DNA of 64,000 bases from JAVBQJ01 sp031549115 (GTDB lineage Bacteria; Verrucomicrobiota; Lentisphaeria; Victivallales; Victivallaceae): positions 5,729 through 69,728 of the forward strand of contig JAVBQJ010000031.1 of NCBI GenBank assembly GCA_031549115.1. The letters run 5' to 3'. A model generated the notes under the pieces. The model made no database searches. It was not told the origin of the DNA and saw nothing but the letters and a program-made list of their open reading frames with translations. Shown here piece after piece: positions 18,574 to 26,974 of the stretch. Position 1 is the stretch's first letter. The number at the start of each line of letters is the position of its first letter. The translations under genes were made by a program, and so were the position numbers.

Positions 18574-18611
18574 GGAAAAGCCCTTGCAAGGTATTTCACA
18601 AGGGCTTTTCC
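18574..18611. terminator. Bidirectional hairpin terminator
   Basis: GGAAAAGCCCTTG (18574-18586) and CAAGGGCTTTTCC (18599-18611) form a perfect 13-bp stem with a 12-base loop. The stem holds a T-run on either strand. It lies between the convergent prepilin genes ending at 18533 and 18654 and can serve both. Confidence 0.85.
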
Positions 18612-18653
18612 GCCTTGCGGACGTTTTCGGGAAAGGCGCCTGGCCGCGGTTGA

Positions 18654-19325
18654 TTACTTCCAGATGAAGGTCAGTTGGGAGTTATCCAGGGTCGTCCAGT
18701 TGGCGACTTCGTCCTTCAGCTTGTTGACATCCGTGAAGGAAGCGACGTGGCTGTCGACGTAGAGTACGTTGACCGTGTTGTTCGAACCGTGACGCCAGTC
18801 GAATTTGCCGACCGGATCTTCCCAGATGCGCCACAGGCATTTCTTGTTCTGCTGGCACTGGAAGTCGGTCAGGGCCGCCTTGCCGGAGGGGTTCGGACAG
18901 GCTGAGGAACGATAGACTGCGGTCCCGTTCTCGCTGTTGTCGAAGTGGCCGTTGATGGCGTAGTTGGTCATCGGGTTGTCGCCGACGATGCGGATAGCTG
19001 CATCGCTGACCGGGCAGATCAGAGTCTTGCCGTAGTCTTCTCCGACACTTTGCGCCGCCTTGCCGATATAATCGGTCAGGGTGATCACCCAATAATTGTT
19101 GTTATATTCGCCGGGGCCGTATTGCGGAATCGGCAGCATGTCGTTCCAGTCCAGGCCGTACATGCTGATGGCCAGACCGATCTGCTTCTGATTGCTGACG
19201 CACTTGATGGCCTGGGCGGCGGCGCGCGCTTTGGAAAGGGCCGGGAGCAGCATGCTGGCCAGGATGGCGATGATCGCGATCACGACCAGGAGCTCAATGA
19301 GTGTGAATTTTTTTGTGTTCTTCAT
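18654..19325 (-). CDS. Prepilin-type protein, variant C-terminal motif
   Basis: 223 aa beginning MKNTKKFTLIELLVVIAIIAI, with an AAGGGA site 9 bp before the ATG. The body resembles the other prepilins (ASMLLPALSKARAAAQAIKCVSNQKQIGL). The C-terminal motif is altered: RHGSNNTVNVLYVDSH has His and Asp 11 residues apart and Ser in place of Gly, so the strict H-X9-DG pattern is broken. It stands alone, convergent with the previous prepilin gene and 249 bp downstream of the GH123 gene on the same strand. It could be read through from the GH35-GH123 operon or have its own promoter, which I could not identify. Confidence 0.85.
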   Translation of the reverse strand: MKNTKKFTLIELLVVIAIIAILASMLLPALSKARAAAQAIKCVSNQKQIGLAISMYGLDWNDMLPIPQYGPGEYNNNYWVITLTDYIGKAAQSVGEDYGKTLICPVSDAAIRIVGDNPMTNYAINGHFDNSENGTAVYRSSACPNPSGKAALTDFQCQQNKKCLWRIWEDPVGKFDWRHGSNNTVNVLYVDSHVASFTDVNKLKDEVANWTTLDNSQLTFIWK

Positions 19326-19574
19326 ATGCGGTTTCCCTTTTGTTTTCGGGCAGTGCCCATTGGTTTGATGATTCCGCTCCCGTCGCTCCGGCAGGAACGG
19401 AATCTGGTTCTCATACCAATGCGCAATCTAAGGGTTAGTAACAGCCGCCGGTATTGTGGCGCTGAAATTTGGTTTGATGAGCTTGCCGCTACCATGGGGT
19501 AACGGCAACGAGTCAAGCCGAATGTCAGCCCGCAAGACCAAGGCAGTTATAAACCTTATGATTGCAAATTGGTA
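19326..19574. other. 249-bp spacer with a strong hairpin at 19483-19508
   Basis: No gene is seen. TTGCCGCTACC (19483-19493) and GGTAACGGCAA (19498-19508) form an 11-bp stem with a four-base loop. As RNA from the minus strand the single mismatch becomes a G-U pair, so the stem is complete. There is no T-run after it. It may be an RNA processing or attenuation element between the GH123 gene and the prepilin gene, or a protein-binding palindrome. Confidence 0.45.
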
Positions 19575-22406
19575 TCATTTCAGTTTTTCAATCATCTTCG
19601 CCAGTTTGTTCCGATGCGCCTTCATGGCTTCCGGTTTCGGGCTGAAGTCGTCGAGGCTGCGGCTCACCGCCTCCGGCACCGTGAGCAGGGCTTCGGCCTC
19701 TGCGCGTTCCGCGGCGGACAGCCGGCCGCCGGAGTTGTGCAATTTTTCTTCGAGGAGCCTGAAGTATTCGAAATCCTCGAGTCCGTCACGCCAGGAGACC
19801 AGCCGTTGGGAGGTCACCGCATCTTCCAGGATGGGTCCGGCGGCCGCGGCGTGAAAGCCATCGCGCGGCGGATAGAGCAACATACCGTCGCCGTTGCCGA
19901 ATTCGCCGCCGGATTCATTGGTCAGCATGGGTTCGGTATAAAGGTTGCGTACCGGATAACCGGGCAGTGTGGCGTTGCTCCAGAAAACCGAACTCCAATA
20001 GAGGGTTCCCTCCATCCGGTATTGCCGGGTCTGCCACAGCCAGGTACGCAACTCGGAGGCCGGGTGGTCGATGAAGCCGGTGGCGTAAGGTGCGCGCGGA
20101 CCGGTACAAACATACCACCACAGCTCTTCCCCCCGGTCGCGGCAGCCCTGGGCGGCCCATTCCACATAGTGGTGGGAGAGAAAGGCCCAAATGTCGAGAT
20201 TCGTCCCCCAGCGCTCCTCAACCCAGAAGGGAGTGACCATGCGTTTGAGTTTCGGCGCATACTTTCTCAGGCGCTCCAGACAACGGTCCACCTGGGGAAA
20301 GGCCGACGGATGGGGTTCGTCCCAGACGTAGACAAAGGCAATATCCAGCAGGCCGTTCTTCGCGTAGAAATCCTGATATTGAGCGATCGCCGAGGCGAAA
20401 GCAGCCTCCTGCTCCGTGGTCATATCCGCATCGAGCCGCTCGATGCCCGGAGGCAGCGGCAGTTGGACGGTAAAACGCTTGAAGTGATACGTATCGAGCA
20501 CCCGTTTGAGTTCCCGTTCATAGTCGGTGAAATCGATTGCGACTTCCCCGTCCGCCTCCGGCCAGGTAATCCGGGGTTGATCGTAGGGAGTCGGGTTGTA
20601 AGGGGCGATATGGTGGGCTCCCATTGCCGCCAGATAGCGCTCGAAAACAGCCCGTTTGTCGGCATCGGTGACGGCCTTGTGACTCTCTTCGAGGTAGCGT
20701 GTTCCCAGATCGGAAACCGCGGTACAGCTCAGGGTGTCGGGCAAAGTGAAATCGAAGAGCTGTATTTCGATGGGCAGCCGGAGCGCGTCTCCAACGGTGA
20801 TGTCGCCGCGGTAAATGCCGGGCGCGGCGTCGGGCGGAGCGGTCACGGTGACCATTACCGGCTGGTTGTGTCCGGCTTCGAGTTGCAAAGGCGTGGTGAG
20901 CGGAGTCAGCGGATCCGGCCAGAAATCGGTGACGCCGACTTCATCGGTCGGAGCCGCGAGGAAGAGGTAATCCACCCGGCGCAGATCGACGGCCGATGCC
21001 GGCAATACAGCTCCCGAATCGGAAGTCAGCGCGGAAACCGAGAGCGGCAGAGCGGCGATATTGCGGTCGGAGCGCAGAACCAGTTGGACCGACTCGGCTT
21101 CATTGCGCGCCATGGTCAACAGGAGAGCTTCGGTCTGGGCGGTCGGGACCACCCGGTCGCGGCCCACCCGGTAACCGGCGTCGGCGCTCCACGCGGTGAG
21201 TCCGTCGGCAGTTGCGGCCAGCTTCCTGCCGTAAGCGGCATCGTAGAGAATCGGGATGAAGAGGCGCATGGAAATGCCGTCGGCGGCACTGCCGAGGCGA
21301 AGCAGGCGTTCGCCCGATTCGGGCAGCGCGGCGCGGAGTGTGAAGCGGGCCTCGGCTCCGGGCGCCAGCTCCAGCGAGTCGCCGGAAGCGCGGCGTATGC
21401 CGTTGTCGTTGAGCTGCGGGACAAAGGTTGCGGCCGAACCGGAAACGTTGCGTGCCGTCGCGGTGAAATCGTAATTGCCGGAAACAGGGTCCAGGGCGAC
21501 CGTTTCCAACTCGACGGTCACCGGTTCGGTCTTCTGCGGCACTTCGCAATAGAGAGTGCGGCCCGCCCCGGTGAGCGGCGCGCCCGAAAAGTCGGCTTCG
21601 ATCCGGCTGAAGGAAAAGACGCCCTTCCGTGCCGGATTCAGCGGCGTCACTTTGAGATGCAGCCGCTCGGCGCCCATGACCGAGGCGGGCAGTTGACCGG
21701 CCGCCCCGCCGGCGGCGTGGTCGGCCACAACGACATACTCTTTGCCGTCCTTCGAAGCTTCCAGCTTGAGGTTGACACCGTTGAAGCGCCAGGTGCCGTT
21801 CCGGAATTCGCGTTCCGGCAGGGTATAGACCAGTTCCAGCGACTCTCCGGCTTGCAGTTCGTCGCGGTAGCCGAGGGTGATCGGGGATTCATTGGCGTAA
21901 AAGCGGTTGCCGTAAACGGCCTCGTGACCGAAGAGCGGCACACCGCCGATTTCAGCCGGGATGCGGCGGACTTCGGAGAGTGCCGCGTTGCGGAAACGAA
22001 CGTCGCCGGTATGGTTGCTCTGCCCAAAGGCCAGCCAGTTCGCCCCGTCGGGCAATTGCGCGGGCGCCTGAAGCCGGTAGCGAAAGTCGCGCCACCCGGT
22101 CGGGCATTCCCAGATTTCCAGCTTGCGGAAGGGTACTTCGGCGCAGGGTGCGCCGATGGGCCACCCGCGATACTTCATCTGCCCCTGCATCTGGAAGCTC
22201 AGTTCATACCAGCTTCCCGGCCGGAAAGCCGGCACCCGGGTCTCGGCCCGGCTGGAACCATTGCCCGATCCGGTGAAGCGGAGTTCCGTGTCCGCGGCGT
22301 CACTGTGGGCGGTATTCCACTCGTCGGAGCCTTCCAGTTGCCATTGGGCAGTCAGAAGCAGCGGTCCGGCGGCGAGCACACCGGAGATTAAAATCTTTTC
22401 CAACAT
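19575..22406 (-). CDS. Secreted GH123-family (DUF4091) glycosidase
   Basis: 943 aa with a signal peptide (MLEKILISGVLAAGPLLLTAQ). The N-terminal part (about 20-400) is beta-sandwich sequence that includes a coagulation-factor-like binding region. The C-terminal part from about 430 has the GH123 layout: ARNEAESVQLVL, then APDAAPGIYRGDI-like spacing, then the Asp696-Glu697 pair in VWDEPHPSAFP, and near the end WRDGLEDFEYFRLLEE. In GH123 beta-N-acetylgalactosaminidases an adjacent Asp-Glu pair supports substrate-assisted catalysis, so an N-acetylhexosaminide is the likely substrate. It starts 3 bp after the GH35 stop with AAGGA 7 bp upstream, so the two form an operon. Confidence 0.8.
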   Translation of the reverse strand: MLEKILISGVLAAGPLLLTAQWQLEGSDEWNTAHSDAADTELRFTGSGNGSSRAETRVPAFRPGSWYELSFQMQGQMKYRGWPIGAPCAEVPFRKLEIWECPTGWRDFRYRLQAPAQLPDGANWLAFGQSNHTGDVRFRNAALSEVRRIPAEIGGVPLFGHEAVYGNRFYANESPITLGYRDELQAGESLELVYTLPEREFRNGTWRFNGVNLKLEASKDGKEYVVVADHAAGGAAGQLPASVMGAERLHLKVTPLNPARKGVFSFSRIEADFSGAPLTGAGRTLYCEVPQKTEPVTVELETVALDPVSGNYDFTATARNVSGSAATFVPQLNDNGIRRASGDSLELAPGAEARFTLRAALPESGERLLRLGSAADGISMRLFIPILYDAAYGRKLAATADGLTAWSADAGYRVGRDRVVPTAQTEALLLTMARNEAESVQLVLRSDRNIAALPLSVSALTSDSGAVLPASAVDLRRVDYLFLAAPTDEVGVTDFWPDPLTPLTTPLQLEAGHNQPVMVTVTAPPDAAPGIYRGDITVGDALRLPIEIQLFDFTLPDTLSCTAVSDLGTRYLEESHKAVTDADKRAVFERYLAAMGAHHIAPYNPTPYDQPRITWPEADGEVAIDFTDYERELKRVLDTYHFKRFTVQLPLPPGIERLDADMTTEQEAAFASAIAQYQDFYAKNGLLDIAFVYVWDEPHPSAFPQVDRCLERLRKYAPKLKRMVTPFWVEERWGTNLDIWAFLSHHYVEWAAQGCRDRGEELWWYVCTGPRAPYATGFIDHPASELRTWLWQTRQYRMEGTLYWSSVFWSNATLPGYPVRNLYTEPMLTNESGGEFGNGDGMLLYPPRDGFHAAAAGPILEDAVTSQRLVSWRDGLEDFEYFRLLEEKLHNSGGRLSAAERAEAEALLTVPEAVSRSLDDFSPKPEAMKAHRNKLAKMIEKLK

Positions 22407-22409
22407 CGC

Positions 22410-24752
22410 TTATCCTTTCATTTCCACAGTCACATGCAATCGGCGTACGGCACGGAGTTCCCAGAATAGATCGCGGGCATCGCGGAAATGCAGCTCCAGC
22501 TCTCCGGCTTCGGTCAGCCAGCGCGCCAGGCCGATCTCCCACTCCAGGAAACGGCCATAGTAATGGTCGCCGATCAATTTCCCGTTCAACCACGCCTGGG
22601 CCCCGGCGCCGTCGTAGCGGGCGTGAATCACCAGATCTTCGAGCGTTTCGAGCAGCTCCGGAGTGACTGCGGCGCTGAGGATCACGCCGTCTTCCTCGTC
22701 GCGGCGCACGAATTCCAGAGCGGGCCGCACCGCTTTTTTCCAACGTCCGGCAAAGCGGTGCACTCCGAAGGCCGGAGTTCCGACCGGGGTGAATTCGGCT
22801 TCGGCGCCGGCTAAAGAACAGTCGCCGGGCACCAGCAGATCCAGGGTGAAATTTTCCCGGTCGGTGAGCGCGACGGCTTCAACCCGGTTCGGAGCCGCGG
22901 TCCGGCTTTCCAGCCAGTTCAGATCGCTGAAAGCGACCCAGGGGCCGATCTCCCAGACCCGTCCGGCGCGTTCGCTATCCACCAACACCCAGCGCAGCGG
23001 TTCCGGGCCGGAGAATTCAGCGACTTCGATGCCACGGGAGGGAGAGCCCAGGAGTACAGTCTGATTCGGACTTTTGCGTTTGACCAGAAGTCCGGGAGTG
23101 GCACGGCAGACGGAGTCCCGGGGCAGAACCACTTCGGTTTCGGTGAATTCTTCGAGGGAAGCGTGGGCGATCACCTGGGTTCCCATGCCGAAAGCGCGGC
23201 GGTCAAGCAGCGTCGCAGTCGAGTGGTCAAGGAAACAATGCGGCGCCAGGCGCACGAAAAAGGGCAGAATCTTGGTGCTCTGGGGCGGCATTTCCAATTG
23301 CGTCAGCTTCGGGTATTCGTGGTAGACTTCGCAGCCGAGCTGGTTGGGAGTCACCGCGATGCGGATGTCGCGCCGCCATTGCGAATGGATGTTGCTGACA
23401 TTGCGTAAAAAAAGAAAGTTGCTGTCCGAGAGGTTCAGGCCGCAAGTGACCCTTGCCAGCGCCGGAACCGCCTCCCCGACATGCGCCTGCTGAGTCTCCT
23501 CGCGTCCGTAACCGGCGAAGAGATCGGCACTCTGCGGCTTCTCGCCGGGGTGGGCGAGGCCGCAGGCGGTGGCGGTGGCCCACTTGGCGTCGGGCCGAGC
23601 GCCGAGCAGTTCGGCTTCGAAGGCCCGGGCGAACCAGCCGAAGCGCTTCAAGGCGCGGTAGGAGGCGCGCAGGGTGCCGGCGGCGCTGACCGGGGCTTGA
23701 AAGTTCATGTCCCGCACCGGAATCATCGATTCATTGTCGTCGCCGTCGGTCTGGCCGTCGCAGAAGATGAAAAGGCCGACTCCGTTGGCACCTTCGGCCG
23801 CCGTCTGGTGGGTCAGGGCTTCGACCGAGGCGGCCGGGATGATGGGTCCCTGGTAGGTATTGGTGTTGCGGTAGGCCGGATAGTCGAAGAAACGCAGGAA
23901 CATGCCGCTGCCGGTTTCGATGGTGATGTAAGGCCGCCCGTCCCGTTCATGGGGAGTAAAAGGAGCGAGTTCGCCGTCGGTCGCAAAACAGCTGGCCGGA
24001 TAATGACCGCCGGTGGTGACGCAGTTGCCGAGCAGCGATTCCCGGTTCGGAATCTTGTTGATATCCACCAGCGGCAATTCGATTCCGGCTTCCCGGATCA
24101 ATTTGCAGTAGAATTCGAGATGGCGGCGATTGGCTTCGGCATCGCCGCTGCCCCGCGGGATGTCATCGCCTTTGCAGCCGGCCGAACCGAGTTCGTTTTC
24201 CAGTTGCAGCATGATGATCGGACCGCCGGCGTCAATCAGCCGGGGTTTGGCGATTTCGATCAGCCGCCGGTACCATTCGCCGGCATGGCGCAGATAGGCC
24301 GGATCGTTGCTGCGCAGCCGGCGCCCCAGCTTGTCGGCCAGCCAGTCCGGATAACCGCCGTTGCGGAATTCGCCGTGAACGAAGGGACCCATCCGGAAAA
24401 TCGCGTACAGGCCGAGCTCCCCGATCAGATCGATGAAGGCGGCAAGGTCATGGTTGCCGGACCAGTCCCAGCGTTCTTCCTCCGGCTGGTGAAAACGCCA
24501 GACGCAGTAAAAGCTGACGGCATTGAGGCCTGCCGCCTTCATTGCCAGCAGCCGGTCGCGCCAGGCGAAACGGGCCAGACGCCCGTAACCGCAATCGCCG
24601 GCGAAGAGAAACCGTTTGCGGCCGTCGATGAGCAAGGCGTCTTCTCCGACCTGTACCCGGGAAAGCCGGCCGGGCAGAATATTCAGAATTGACGTGCAGT
24701 CGTCGATGATAGCCGTTGCGGGCGGAGCAACCTGGATGCTGGATTCGTTCAT
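22410..24752 (-). CDS. GH35-like beta-galactosidase
   Basis: 780 aa without a clear signal peptide. It has the GH35 barrel order: RFLFAGDCGYGR, MKAAGLNAVSFYCVWRFHQPEE, IFRMGPFVHGEFRNGGYPDWL, then the acid/base Glu187 in MLQLENELG and a probable nucleophile Glu279 in TIETGSG. C-terminal jelly-roll sequence (GAGAQAWLNGKLIGDHYYGR) fits GH35. It would release terminal beta-galactose from glycans, which pairs with the GH123 enzyme encoded 3 bp downstream for host glycans such as mucin or glycolipid chains (inference). It is expressed from the promoter at 24795-24823, divergent from a GntR/LacI-type regulator. The ribosome site (AGGA, 13 bp) is poor. Confidence 0.82.
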   Translation of the reverse strand: MNESSIQVAPPATAIIDDCTSILNILPGRLSRVQVGEDALLIDGRKRFLFAGDCGYGRLARFAWRDRLLAMKAAGLNAVSFYCVWRFHQPEEERWDWSGNHDLAAFIDLIGELGLYAIFRMGPFVHGEFRNGGYPDWLADKLGRRLRSNDPAYLRHAGEWYRRLIEIAKPRLIDAGGPIIMLQLENELGSAGCKGDDIPRGSGDAEANRRHLEFYCKLIREAGIELPLVDINKIPNRESLLGNCVTTGGHYPASCFATDGELAPFTPHERDGRPYITIETGSGMFLRFFDYPAYRNTNTYQGPIIPAASVEALTHQTAAEGANGVGLFIFCDGQTDGDDNESMIPVRDMNFQAPVSAAGTLRASYRALKRFGWFARAFEAELLGARPDAKWATATACGLAHPGEKPQSADLFAGYGREETQQAHVGEAVPALARVTCGLNLSDSNFLFLRNVSNIHSQWRRDIRIAVTPNQLGCEVYHEYPKLTQLEMPPQSTKILPFFVRLAPHCFLDHSTATLLDRRAFGMGTQVIAHASLEEFTETEVVLPRDSVCRATPGLLVKRKSPNQTVLLGSPSRGIEVAEFSGPEPLRWVLVDSERAGRVWEIGPWVAFSDLNWLESRTAAPNRVEAVALTDRENFTLDLLVPGDCSLAGAEAEFTPVGTPAFGVHRFAGRWKKAVRPALEFVRRDEEDGVILSAAVTPELLETLEDLVIHARYDGAGAQAWLNGKLIGDHYYGRFLEWEIGLARWLTEAGELELHFRDARDLFWELRAVRRLHVTVEMKG

Positions 24753-24794
24753 TTTTTTCGATTCGTCCTGAAATGATGGTTTGTTCTACATGCT

Positions 24795-24894
24795 ATTATA
24801 GTGAATTCCCGGTGAAAAAGCAACCGTTTTCAATGATTTTTTCAATGATTTTTTAATAAAAGACATTGAAAATTATTGAAATGTTGTTTATATT
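24795..24894. promoter_or_regulatory. Divergent promoters and four-half-site operator, GH35 operon / regulator
   Basis: Leftward promoter: TTGCTT (24818-24823) and TATAAT (24795-24800), 17 bp apart on the minus strand. Rightward promoter: TTGAAA (24866-24871) and TATATT (24889-24894), 17 bp apart. Between and over them lie TTTCAATGA twice (24828-24836, 24840-24848) and the inverted forms CATTGAAA (24864-24871) and TATTGAAA (24874-24881). The set is roughly symmetrical about 24855. One half-site overlaps the regulator's -35, which suggests autorepression, and the direct pair sits just upstream of the GH35 -35. Confidence 0.7.
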
Positions 24895-24947
24895 GATTGA
24901 AAAGGAAAATGATTGCCGCAATCGAAGCGAACTTTGGGAGGACCGCC

Positions 24948-26015
24948 ATGAACGAAGCCGAGCTGAAGCAGCAGATCTGCCGCTATCTCCAGTCGCTGGA
25001 GCTGCCTGCCGGCAGCCAGTTGCCCACCGAGACCAAACTGTGCATGAAGTTCGGCGTGACCCGCTATCAGGCGCGCAAGGTGATGAGTGAACTGATTACC
25101 GAGCACGGCTGGGTCAAAATCCAGGGTTCCGGCACCTATCTGCCCGGCGGCAGCCGGGTGAACCGCCCCATCGAAAAAGTGATCGTGCTGGTGGCTCCCT
25201 ATTCACAGAATTTGCCGCTGCAGTTGATGAAAGCGCACTCTTTTGCCGTGGAGCATGGTTATGAACTGCAGCTCTTCGGCATCAGCCATGATTCCGTGGA
25301 GTATGAAAACGAGTGTCTGCAACTGCTGTTGAGCCGGCGCATCTACGCGCTGATCATCGAACCCCATCCGGGAAATCCGGAAAGCTTTCCACTGATCGAT
25401 CAATTTGTCGAACAGGGTACCCGGGTGGTGCTGTTGAACTGTCCCGAAGAGAAAATCGGTCAGTACCGCGTCTTCGGGTTTGATTATCATCGGGCCGGAT
25501 ATATGGCGATGGTGGACCTGATGCGCCAGGGAGTGGAACGGATTCTGCATATGTGTCGACTGGACAGCATCGCCTGGCAGCATGGGCAGTTCCGCCGCGG
25601 CATGGAGGAAGCGGCTCAGGATTTTCATTTCCCGCTGGAACATGTGGCGGCCAATCTGGCGTTGGATGTGAGAAATTTCGTCTGGCGCTGGTTGCCTGAA
25701 AATTTCGAATTTCCGCTGCATTCCCGTTGCGGCTATATCGACGACAACAACCCGTTTGAAGCCAGCTACTGTCATATGCTGCTGCAGGCGGCCGGAATCA
25801 CCGATTCGCCGGTGATTTCGGTTTATACTCACGGCTATGCCCAGCCCTGCCGGATGCTTCTCTTTGACTCCGAGGCGCGTTTCTTCGAAACGGTCCGGAT
25901 TCTGATCGAGTCTCCGCTGGCGGCACTGCCCGCGGAACGCAACTTCAAGCCGGAGCTGAAGATGCCGTCGGATATGGGAAATTCCGTCACCAGTCTGGTC
26001 ATGGGTTACTTCTGA
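24948..26015 (+). CDS. GntR-type regulator with LacI-like sensor domain
   Basis: 355 aa. ATG 24948 is chosen because GGGAGG lies 7 bp before it; the in-frame ATG at 24897 has no site. The N-terminus is a GntR winged helix (NEAELKQQICRYLQSLELPAGSQLPTETKL, RYQARKVMSELI, IQGSGTYLPGG). Residues from about 75 on form a PBP-I sensor (KVIVLVAPYSQ, YALIIEPHPGNPESFPLI, GYMAMVDLM). It is divergent from the GH35-GH123 operon, with shared CATTGAAA half-sites in the 195-bp gap, so it most likely controls that operon and itself. The effector is unknown. Confidence 0.85.
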   Translation: MNEAELKQQICRYLQSLELPAGSQLPTETKLCMKFGVTRYQARKVMSELITEHGWVKIQGSGTYLPGGSRVNRPIEKVIVLVAPYSQNLPLQLMKAHSFAVEHGYELQLFGISHDSVEYENECLQLLLSRRIYALIIEPHPGNPESFPLIDQFVEQGTRVVLLNCPEEKIGQYRVFGFDYHRAGYMAMVDLMRQGVERILHMCRLDSIAWQHGQFRRGMEEAAQDFHFPLEHVAANLALDVRNFVWRWLPENFEFPLHSRCGYIDDNNPFEASYCHMLLQAAGITDSPVISVYTHGYAQPCRMLLFDSEARFFETVRILIESPLAALPAERNFKPELKMPSDMGNSVTSLVMGYF

Positions 26016-26492
26016 GAAGGCCGGAAATGGTTTTTCCGCCTGACATGGCGGAGACGATCGGAAAGATAAATACACCGTTTCCGGTATGAGATTCGATACT
26101 TTTCAGCGGAGAAAAAAGGTTGGCGATGACATCATCAATACCCTTGCGGCGTATTGCTCATAGCCGCAGGCACCATGCCCGTTTGAAGGACGATTGGACA
26201 AATTGTTTTACGCCACGGGAAACCGGTTTGGCAGCATCGCGGCAATCGCGTCTGGCGCACCGCCACCGCCGGGTGCCGACGGTGATGCTGTATACCGGAG
26301 CCACTCCGGTCAGAATATATTCCGAACATTCCGTAACGGCAAACGAAATCTCCCAGCAGCCGAACCAGCGGTTCAGGCCGACATGGAAACACAACCCATA
26401 CTCCGGAGTCGAAGCGGAACAGCTGCAATACCAGCATAGGTCACCGGCAAACTGCATATTGTGATTTTCGTCGGTCGCGCGGACTGTGAACA
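26016..26492. other. About 480-bp region without a convincing gene
   Basis: Only short overlapping open frames of about 80-115 codons on both strands are seen, with arginine/cysteine-rich or low-quality sequence, no ribosome sites and no recognisable domain. A short inverted repeat TCCGCC-tgacat-GGCGGA at 26035-26052 lies 20 bp after the regulator stop and may help terminate it. Otherwise I see nothing here. Confidence 0.5.
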
Positions 26493-26519
26493 TAAAAAGC
26501 TTTTTCCGGGGGAGCTTTT
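26493..26519 (-). terminator. Probable terminator of the 26518-26757 gene
   Basis: On the minus strand AAAAGCT (26519-26513) pairs with AGCTTTT (26501-26495) around an 11-base loop, ending in a T-rich stretch. The first arm overlaps the gene's TAA stop codon. The stem is short, so this is a moderate call. Confidence 0.4.
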
Positions 26520-26757
26520 ACTTGTTGGCGTCGTTCTTCTGCAGGACTCCGGCTTCGAGAAGCTTGTCGATCAGCTGCTGCATGGAGTTGAAGGCTCCGA
26601 GGAATCCCTGCGGCGGCATGATGATGCGCAGATTGGATTCCGGCGTCGGATTCTCGCCTTCGCCGGGCTGCAGAGTCACAAAATCGAAGCGCACCATGCC
26701 GCCGGCAAAGTGAATCTGTCCGATTCCGTCCGCAAAAATTTCTTTCTTGTTTTCCAT
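26518..26757 (-). CDS. Small protein of unknown function (79 aa)
   Basis: ATG 26757 follows AAGGAG by 8 bp, a strong ribosome site, which supports it as a real gene. The protein is soluble and mixed alpha/beta: KKEIFADGIGQIHFAGGMVRFDFVTLQPGEG is strand-rich, then SNLRIIMPPQGFLGAF, then an amphipathic helix NSMQQLIDKLLEAGVLQK. There is no signal peptide, membrane segment or metal-binding motif. I have a vague impression of similar small proteins elsewhere but cannot name the family. It lies 217 bp after the GH99-like gene on the same strand, so it is either the tail of that operon or separately expressed. Its function is unknown. Confidence 0.75.
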   Translation of the reverse strand: MENKKEIFADGIGQIHFAGGMVRFDFVTLQPGEGENPTPESNLRIIMPPQGFLGAFNSMQQLIDKLLEAGVLQKNDANK

Positions 26758-26974
26758 GATTCTCTCCTTTTTTCCCAAACGGGGTTACACTTGCTCCGGA
26801 TCCTTGTGACCCGGTGGGCTTGACATCGGCATGTCATTTTTATTGTCAGCGACCGCCGATAAAAAGTAAATTAGCACGCTGAAGGGATGAAATCAAATAT
26901 AATTGCGATTTCCGGAGCGAAAAAAAACCGCCCGCGTCTCCGACGGCGGCAGATCATAGCGATAGCCGCGATAG
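26758..26974. other. Spacer upstream of the 79-aa protein gene, with a small palindrome
   Basis: No gene is seen in these 217 bp. TGACAT-cggc-ATGTCA at 26821-26836 is a perfect 6-bp inverted repeat with a 4-bp spacer and may be an operator for the small gene. No good -35/-10 pair could be settled. Confidence 0.4.

Noticed and set aside
19569..22391. A 940-codon open frame on the plus strand
   Set aside because: It is antisense to the GH123 gene, with no recognisable domain or start signal.
26158..26493. A 111-codon minus-strand open frame rich in Cys, Trp and Arg
   Set aside because: It starts inside the probable terminator of the 79-aa gene, has no ribosome site and shows no domain.
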